NCBI GenBank assembly: GCA_029721435.1
Contig: CM056581.1
Coordinates: 68,992,712-69,056,711 of the forward strand
Direction: 5' to 3'
DNA length: 64,000 nucleotides
DNA from: Gymnothorax reevesii
Taxonomy: Eukaryota > Chordata > Actinopteri > Anguilliformes > Muraenidae
The translations under genes and the position numbers were made by a program. A model generated the notes under the pieces. The model made no database searches. It was not told the DNA's origin and saw only the letters and a program-made list of their open reading frames with translations. Shown here piece after piece: positions 56,523-64,000 of the stretch. How positions within the stretch are numbered: the stretch's first letter is position 1; every line of letters begins with the position of its first letter.

Positions 56523-57810
56523 CGTGTTTCCTGGCTGATGGGCTTGTGACCCAGAATGTATTAAGTATACTTGGCACTCGCCCAATGGCGTTGCGAGAAC
56601 TGAAATTTGGTGGGGCACAGAACATCGCTTTAGAACAGCTATTAGTACTGATATGTTGTCAATCATGTTCATAATTGACAATAGATTCACTTCAAGAACA
56701 CTCCGCACTATCCACATTTAGATCAGATGACAATCACTCATTTGGTCGTGTAATTAAGTGCATTTATATGGGCGTGGCATACCTTAAAAAAAATTGCATA
56801 CCTGTCAACTCTACCCCGTATGGCGTGAGTCTCATGCTTTTTAGTGGCATATCACGGTCTCGTGCTGTAGTCGGCAATTTTACTCTTAATAACAAACATG
56901 AAGATAAAAAATGTTCATTTGGTAAACAAAATACATTTTTTATAAAATTGCAGAATCCCACTTTTTAATTAACCCACGCTGTAAGGAGAGAAAGGCAATA
57001 TTTTATTGGAACACAGATCAGTCATTATTCAATCAACGCGTATTCAAGAGATTCTCATGCGGAATTTAAGTACTTGTGCCTGGAAGTTTTGCAGTTTCAC
57101 CCACGTTAGGGTAGATTTCGCCACTCGTGACATTGAAACCGATTTTGACTCACGATTTTCTGTTCTCGGTGGTCGAAACTTATGAAATTGCATAAAGTGG
57201 TTTCAAATGGTCTTTTATTTCATTTAAGCAATTTAAATGATCACGAAGCGCAAGTTAAATTGCCTGATGTGCAGAAAAGGCAGCACGGAAGTTTCAGAGC
57301 AATTTGTCTTTCGTAACACACAGGCTTATTTTTGGGTTAATCATTTTTCTGTTCTGAATCGCATAGAGATAAAGGCTGTGACTTTGATCGCCAATAAATT
57401 ATTATTATAGTCGGAAAATGTGTAAACAATTGAGAACAAGCCGGGGCGAATCGCTGTGAAGGGATATTCTGAGCCGTTCTTCAGTTCTGGCTACGCAACT
57501 GCACTCTCAGGTGTACAGCTCCCTGTCACCAAAGAAACTGTACTTGAGGGCTCGTACAGAGGCAGGAACTGCACCACAGTTTTACACTAACTCAAATACT
57601 GTATTTAGGTACCGGTGCATGCAACATCAGCAGGCATATAGTATTAGCTCTTGTGTTTTTCACTGCAGGTAGATTTTCTTGATTAAAGGAGCGGTGTCAT
57701 GATTACTGCTCATGCTCAGAAATTGCATCCTCATACAGTGAATCTGCTTGACTGCAAGTCATAATCTGATTCTATCCTTGACAATCCACCTTCATTTTGC
57801 TTTGTATTTA
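56523..57810. other. Intron 8 sequence, nothing recognised
   Basis: AT-rich intronic sequence with no coding frame longer than about 100 codons and no clear repeat boundary. Confidence 0.5.
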
Positions 57811-59459
57811 CAGTAGGGTGCAAAAATTTGGGCGCCCCTGGTTTAAATGTCTGTTATAATTAATCTCCAAACGATTGAATGTAAACCTGAGCACTAAATG
57901 CTACAAAGCTAAACATGATGCCATTCTACAAATTTAAAAGCAGGGTTTCCTTTTATTTTAATTTTTCTGAGTTTTTAAATGATAAAGGAAAAAGGGCCCT
58001 TAGAAAAAGTTTGGGAACCCTTTTGGATTATTCTTTGTTACCTTTTGAGAAGATGATTACTAAGGCCCAGACCCAGGTGATTTACTCATTAGGGCTTCAA
58101 TGAGTCAGGTGAATATAATTCCAGGGTTGAACTATATATTCTGAAGTAACTACATGCCATCTAAAGTATCCAACTGTGGTGGCTGGTGTTAAAAACCACG
58201 GGTTCCCCCAAACAGTTGTCCAAGGATGTCAAAATCAAGATTATTCACTTCCAACAACAAGAAGAGGGCTACAAAAAACTCTTTTAATGTTTCAAAATAC
58301 CCATTTCTACTGTCAGAAACATTGTGAGGAAAATATGGAAAATGGAAATGGAAAATAAATGGAACAATTGAAGTCAAGGCATGATCTGGAAGACCAAGAA
58401 AATTTCAGATAGAATGGCCCAAGATCTGGTGAGAACTGCTCAGAAGAACCCACACATCACTGCAAAAGAGTTGCAAAACTGAGTAACAGACCCAGGTCTA
58501 GTTGTTCACAGGACAAAAATACAGTGTACAGCAAACACCCAACAAAGACCTTAAACAGCAAAGACCTACATGGCAGAGTTGCAAGAAAGAAGCCTTTCCT
58601 ATGACCTCAACACAAAATTAAGTGCCTGAAGTACTGTATGCAAAAGAGAACCTTGAGGCGATTGGAACAATGTGCTTTGGACTGACAAAACCAAAATTGA
58701 ACTTTTTGGCCACAACCAAAGAAGAGACTTTGGAGAAAAAAGGATGAAGCATTTGTAGAGAAGAACACGTTGCCAACTGTTAAGCATGGAGCATCATGTT
58801 TTGGGGTTGTGTAGCAGCTGGGGACACAGGCAATATTGCGTGAGTGGAAGGAAGAATGAATTCCACCAAATATTAAGACATTCTAGAGGCTAATGTTCAA
58901 AGCTCAGTCCAGAAATTGAAGTTGAAGAGACGTTGGGTATTCCAGCAAGACAATGACCCGAAGCAAACCTCAAAATCTACCAGGAAGTACCTCCAGGAAA
59001 GACGAATGAAGGTTTTGAAATGGCCATCACAGTCCCCTGACTTGAATATTGTTGAAAATCTGTGGAGAGACCTCAAAATGCTGAGCATGCAAGAAGGCCG
59101 AAGAATATTTCTAAGCTAGAGGTGTTCTGTCAGGAAGAATGAGGAAAAATTCCAAAGACAAGAATTGAAAGACTCCGCTGGCTACAGGAAGTGTTTGCAA
59201 GCTGTCATAGCTGCCCGAGGAAGAGTTACAAAGTACTAACGGACAGGGTTTCCACACGTTTTCTCAAGGCCTTTTTCCTCGTTTTATTATTTTGAAACTG
59301 TAAAAAGTTAAAAATGAAAATTATACTTTCTTTAAAATGTGGTGGAATGTGTCATGTTTAACTTTGTAGCATTTACTGTTCAGGTTTGCTTTCAATCACT
59401 TGAAGATTAATTGTAACAGACATTTAAACCAGGGGTGCCCAAATTTTTGCACCCCACTG
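57811..59459 (+). mobile_element. Full-length but decayed Tc1-type transposon
   Basis: TA flanks both ends (57809-57810 and 59460-59461). Terminal inverted repeats of about 100 bp begin CAGTAGGGTGCAAAAATTTG at the left and match the right end with few differences. A degenerate transposase lies between. Confidence 0.9.
58154..59240 (+). pseudogene. Tc1-type transposase, heavily mutated
   Basis: The start ATGCCATCTAAAGTATCC is followed by stops and frameshifts every 30-150 bp. The third quarter retains LEAIGTMCFGLTKPKLNF, in which the first catalytic Asp appears replaced: the usual W-x-D/E-K-T region reads FGLTKPK. The later segment WVFQQDNDPKQTSKSTRKYL keeps the second Asp, and SPDLNIVENLWRDLK keeps the Glu. 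It cannot encode an active enzyme. Confidence 0.85.
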
Positions 59460-60011
59460 TATATATTTTAGTTACTATTTGAAGTTTTTCACAGAAAGTT
59501 GAGGATTCAAAGCACGATGGTCGTGCCTCAGCTGAAGGATATGAAGAATATAAACTGCTTTGCCAACCACCAATAATCATAAGAGAAAAATACCGTCCAC
59601 ATTTCCTTGATTTGGATTTAAATTTGTCATGCCAAGTATCCCACATGACACCGAAATTTAAAATGTATTTCTTTACCATTTGTTCAGAATGATGCACAGC
59701 AGTGTGAATAAAGATTTTCTGAGTGTTAATCCCGAGCAACAATATTAGCCATATTTCCATAAATTCTCCTTCTTGCTTATGATTTAAAGGCAAATATTTA
59801 TTGTAGCCCGCAGATGTCTGGTCGAGACGTGGTATACTTCACTTATAACCCCTATCGATTTTGGTTGCCATGGCAACAGTATTGGCTTAGTCCAGGCAAT
59901 ACAGGGGTAGACCCACCACAAATTGCAATTGTTTTGATCCATACATTTTCTGAAAGCCCAAGGAATAGCATAGTAAAAGTTTACCAAAAAAATTTTGGCT
60001 CCGAAAAGTGG

Positions 60012-60534
60012 AGCTTTTCTAATGACGAGTTGTCCAGCGTCTGTCTGTCAGTCCATCCGTCTGTCTGTCCGGCGTCAACTTCTCACTTCAAATCTGAATA
60101 TCTCAAAAACTGCCTAACTTTTAACTAATTTGGTTCGAGCCTTCCTTATGATATTCTGAATATTCACCGTGAAAATTAGAAAATTCTATGTCCCGGTATT
60201 TGAGAAATTCAGCATTTTGGACTTAGAAAATCAGTGTTTGTTCTCATTTTTTCAGTCTTTCATTCATATCTCAGAAACTGTCTTAAAACTTTTTTGCTCC
60301 GCTGTGACCATATTCAGCAGTCAGCGGAGCTTTTATAATGCGGAGTCGTCCGGCTTCCCTCTATCTGTCAGTCCAGCATCAACTTTTCACTTCAAAATAG
60401 AATATCTCAAAAACTGTCAGATAACTTTTGTTCTAATTTGATGTGAGCCTTCTTTATGATGTTCTGATGATCCCTTGCAAAAATTAGAAAATTTTACGTC
60501 CTGGTTTATGAGAAATTCAGCATTTTGGACTCCA
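60012..60534. repeat. ~300-bp tandem duplication
   Basis: GAGCTTTTCTAATGACGAGT (60011) and GAGCTTTTATAATGCGGAGT (60328) start two diverged units. Both continue through CTGTCAGTCCA, a TCTCAAAAACTG block, and finish AGAAATTCAGCATTTTGGAC. The units carry indels, so the period is about 300-316 bp. Confidence 0.75.
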
Positions 60535-60724
60535 TGAAGTACAGTAGTGTACAAATACTTATTGGAGCCACTGTATATTTCATACAGAATTGTTCATAAG
60601 TTAAGAAATTACCATTCGTGTCCATCAAGTCAACTATAGACTATATATTCCTCTCATACCAATCTTCAAAAAATAAGGATTTACAGTGGCTCCAATAAGT
60701 ATTTGTACACTACTGTACTTCATG
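60533..60724. repeat. 43-bp inverted duplication of a Tc1 end
   Basis: Bases 60533-60575 are the exact reverse complement of 60682-60724. The repeated unit includes the terminal CAGTGGCTCCAATAAGTATT and 15 bp of adjoining inner sequence (…TACTTCATG). Confidence 0.85.
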
Positions 60725-61428
60725 AAGCCGGTTACGGATGGCCTGGGCACAAACATGTCTTCCAGTTGCTTCCTCCACTTTGGTGGCAAGACTGGAGGCC
60801 GAGGACTGTCTCTCCCTCTGTACCAGCAGGGAGATGTACCGGTCAGTGCGCTGGCTGGTCTTCCTGGGACGTCCTTTCCTGGCTGCATTGGCTATGCGTT
60901 CAGACTGTTTGTACTTCTTGATGATGTACTGCATGGTCGTGTGGCGTAACGATAGCCGAGTTCCAATTTTTCTGGTGCTTTGGCCTTCTTTATGTTGCTG
61001 AATGATTTGCTCCCGCATTCGACGGGGTATCTTGCCTGTCTTAGCCATATATCACAGGAATACATTATGGGCATGGTCAGGCCATTTACATAGGCCAGTC
61101 TGTGTACAGAGGGAGTGTCCAGTATGGTCACGCTTGACCAAATCAGACCAAGTGAGTCAACCATGTCTTGTAAACATCTTGAGTCAATTTTAGGTGAGTA
61201 TTATAAGTTTTGTGACTCACTAATGGAACTGTACAGATACTTATTGGGTCAGATAATCGCCTTTCTGACCAAATATGCCATTTTGACATAAAATATTTGT
61301 TGAAAACGTATTGATTATCAAATATTTTAATCACTTTTACACACAATAGCAAGCATTTAGCCGAATATACAAAAGCTGTTATGTAGTCGAATTTTCAAGT
61401 AGTGTACGAATACTTATTGGAGCCACTG
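60684..61428 (-). mobile_element. Internally deleted Tc1-type element, 745 bp
   Basis: TA on both sides (60682-60683 and 61429-61430). Ends are CAGTGGCTCCAATAAGTATT and its complement. It keeps only the N-terminal third of the transposase gene, read on the minus strand; the left terminus is fused directly to that fragment. Confidence 0.85.
60713..61048 (-). pseudogene. Tc1-type transposase N-terminal domain
   Basis: A continuous 112-codon frame from ATG 61048. It encodes two helix-turn-helix units, GQSTRKIGTRLSLRHTTMQY then IIKKYKQSERI and RYISLLVQRERQSSASSLAT, joined by an AARKGRPRKTS linker with the GRPRK minor-groove motif of Tc1 transposases. It ends RNRLHEVQ where the gene is truncated into the inverted repeat. 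All three catalytic acids are absent. The intact frame would encode only a DNA-binding domain. Confidence 0.85.
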
Positions 61429-61429
61429 T

Positions 61430-64000
61430 ATTGAATTAGTTTTTTAACCATATCTCTGGAACAATTACACAGACCTCAGATTTGCCTCATGTTGTAGGTC
61501 TGTTGTAGGTAGGTTCCGTTCTATTGAAGAAATATTTCTTTAAATAACACCTTAATACTTTTTATATGACTTCCTTATATCTGTTTTTGAATTCCTTGTG
61601 CCATAAATACATAATAAAGCTTCTTATAGAACTAAAATGCATGAATTGGGTGGAAAGATATGGAAAAATGAAGATTTTTGGGGCTTGCGGCGGCCATTTT
61701 GGTTTTACCCCCAAAAAAGGATGTTCCACAAAATTTTTTTGGTAAACTTTTAATATGTTATTCCTTGGAGTGTTAGCTTTCAGGAAATGTATGGGTCAGA
61801 ACATTTGCAATTTGTGGTGGGTGTACTCCTCTGTGGCCACCCACTACCTGGACTAGCTGAATGATGCGCAAAAAAGGGGAGAACCGCACTGCTGACCGCA
61901 CTGTCTAGTTTGTCCTGTATTATACTGTCCCACGCACTACCTTTGTCCTGTACGACACCGCAGTTCTCAGCTGATAAAGGGAGACATAAACAATAGAGGG
62001 CAGCACATGAATGGAATTTTCCATTGGAGATTCCAAATTCAAGGAGATGCAAAATGAATCAATTCAAATCAAACTGTCTCAACAGTCAATTGGTCTCTGA
62101 CTGCTGACATATATTTTAAAGCCCATGATTCATTAACTTGTCATTAAACCGCTATTAACTAATGCGCCATTGAAATCTACTGTATGAAACTTTGTGGTTG
62201 TCATTAACATTTTATTAACTTATTGAAGGTCAGGGGCTTCATTAAGCAGTCATTCGAGCAAAAACATGGCTGCCAGTATCTTGTTTGGGTAGCTTTGTTG
62301 AGAGAAATAGAACAGTGCGTGAAGATGCTATTTTTGTGTATATATATATATATATATGACTTTTCATGATACTGGGTAACAAAGTGTGACCGTGGAACAA
62401 GCGAGAAAACGCCAATTCATATTTATTTTGGAAAGTCGTCATCAGTGCTTACGGGTAACGCCAGCTGTACAATTAATTTTATCGGACAGCATTATTCTGA
62501 AGCATAACTTTTGTCACGATGGATTACAGAGGACAATAAGTGGGTACAAATGAATCTGTCACTGCATGATATGAAAACGCGTTACAATCCTAAAATAGGA
62601 CATCAATAACGCAAATTATACGGAAAAGTCATGAAAACTGCATTCAATAACGTCTTATTTTGCTGGAGGATGACCAGTGATCAAGTGTAAGGATGGCTTC
62701 AGACGAGGTTTATCGTAATTCCCTTTTTACGTAACAGCCGTTGCAGCATACAAAATTGTGGACACGAAAGGTATGATCACGGAAATCGGCCGACTCAAAA
62801 CGGAACTCTGGAAAACTTTCATGGCCAATAAAATGTGCGCACATAGTCATTCTATAGGACTTTAAAAATCAAATTGATGTGTTTAATCAAAGAATAAAAA
62901 TCTAAATTTTTCTTTGGTAACACTTGCGATTTACAGGACACAACATGATTTTTAGTATTTGAGTTCATATTTTTCAGAATCAACGGAAATTAGTGGTCAA
63001 GAGGTTAGTTTATCAGCATAAGGAAAGTCGGTTCTTCTGTGGAATAGCAGTACATTTGAGCAGTGCCTCTAACTCAAGACCTGCCTGCTGTGGTAACAGT
63101 CGTTAGCACAGCAGACACGCCTGGCAACGACAGTAAACCCGATCATTTCAATCTGATATCGTCCGATGTTCTGACCAGAAAAGTTTTGTAACAAAGTGGA
63201 ATTTATTCACTGGATTGTGAGTAAATAACTTCTGGGCAAATGCACATGATATTTACTGATTTTAATTTCCCACATCCTTACTGATAAAAAACCTAACTTT
63301 GATGTCACATTTTGATGTCCTTATTTGAGCCAAAAACCATTTAAATTAATTTAATTAAAAACCAACATGGATTCAAGCGGTAGTTTTCTCCTTACTATAT
63401 AACTCTTATGTGTGCTAAACAAAATGCACATGAATTATACGCATCAATGATTATCTGCTGATAATAAAACAATGAACAACAACAATCACCAAAATCTCTC
63501 CAGTATTGTGAAAAGACAAGAAATTTTGCCTATATTTGTATCTCCCTGACGAAGATAGGCAGGAGATACTATGGTTTAGTTCCGGGGCCGCCGCAGAGAT
63601 TTTATGTTCGGACTCTGGAGGCTTCAAACTTTACAAATTTAGAGAAAAATCCTATATAGTCCAAGATGTTTATTTGGCAATGCCCAAGATCAATTTTCAG
63701 CTATTTCCGACATCCAATATGGCCACCGGTGTCCATTTTGTTGATCAATTATTATTTTTTTTTTTCTGGTTTTGTTTTCTGCTCATTTTGACCCACATTG
63801 ACATGTACAGGGATTCATATTAATGTCATAGCAAGAGTAAAAACTAACATTGCGGCTGTAAAAATTTGCAAGTGATCTCTCAGGGGGTTCAGGGAGATAC
63901 ACGACTTGGTTCCTGTGGTGACCGAGTTATCTAGATTAATATTGTTTGATTCACGTGAATGAATGTCACGGTACCACGATAAAGGTATCACATCATTTTG
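61430..64000. other. Right-end intron 8 sequence
   Basis: A stretch at 61437-61510 repeats 36763-36830. A short TA microsatellite lies at 62337-62358. I searched by eye for the missing gpkow exons (KOW2 and C-terminus) and found none. The frame 63536-63823 has no recognisable domain. Confidence 0.5.

Noticed and set aside
1..64000. CRISPR arrays, bacterial operons, ribosome binding sites
   Set aside because: The window is eukaryotic: spliced gene, SINE, LINE, DIRS and Tc1 elements. The 62-bp, 159-bp and 191-bp arrays have no spacer/repeat alternation.
53500..64000. Remaining gpkow exons (KOW2 and C-terminus)
   Set aside because: No open segment with plausible splice sites matching the expected C-terminal part was found; they probably lie beyond the window.

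Overview
This window is vertebrate nuclear DNA, almost certainly from a ray-finned (teleost) fish. Only one host gene is visible: the plus-strand spliceosomal gene gpkow (G-patch domain and KOW motifs). Its first eight coding exons lie at 10651-10856, 21781-21947, 26836-26975, 35259-35365, 35864-36071, 36384-36516, 42120-42303 and 53376-53499. They join in frame through GT..AG junctions into 423 codons. The last exons (rest of the second KOW motif and C-terminus) lie beyond base 64000. A promoter-like segment with a ZNF143/Staf-type motif precedes exon 1.

Nearly everything else is transposon-derived, often several layers deep. 1-10.2 kb (upstream of gpkow): a giant fold-back repeat with ~740-bp arms, a 62-bp tandem palindromic array, a nested inverted repeat, a 5'-truncated LINE with a YADD reverse-transcriptase motif, a ZMYM1-like hAT pseudogene truncated by a Tc1-like fragment, and a second split Tc1 relic. 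Intron 1 (10.9 kb): one PIF/Harbinger-type element inside another, each with its own 3-bp target duplication; the inner one carries relics of both a HARBI1-like nuclease and a Myb/SANT-like protein. Next come an inverted-repeat MITE and a nearly complete Tc1 element whose transposase frame is broken by two TGA codons. Intron 2: a Tc1-like element split by a hAT (ZNF862-like) relic and by a solo LTR. Intron 3: a hAT-type MITE with a perfect 8-bp duplication starts 22 bp after the exon 3 splice donor; a full-length antisense DIRS1-type tyrosine-recombinase retrotransposon sits inside it, with inverted repeats, internal complementary region and a ~191-bp tandem array in its leader.

Intron 6 holds a hAT-like palindromic element inside an older repeat, a 160-180-bp-arm hairpin and a 5S-rRNA-derived SINE. 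Intron 7 holds a possible ISL2EU/THAP-type relic, a TTAA-flanked element, a second solo LTR and a hAT MITE. Intron 8 and the right end hold a mariner element with an internally deleted transposase, three Tc1-type elements or derivatives and several short tandem duplications.

The DIRS, Tc1, hAT, Harbinger, mariner and LINE coding regions all show stops or frameshifts, so I see no autonomous element. Family names come from recognising motifs by eye, not from a database search. The interest of the window lies in the readable order of insertions and the complete DIRS end structure inside one large-intron housekeeping gene. I did not find a clearly new biochemical system.
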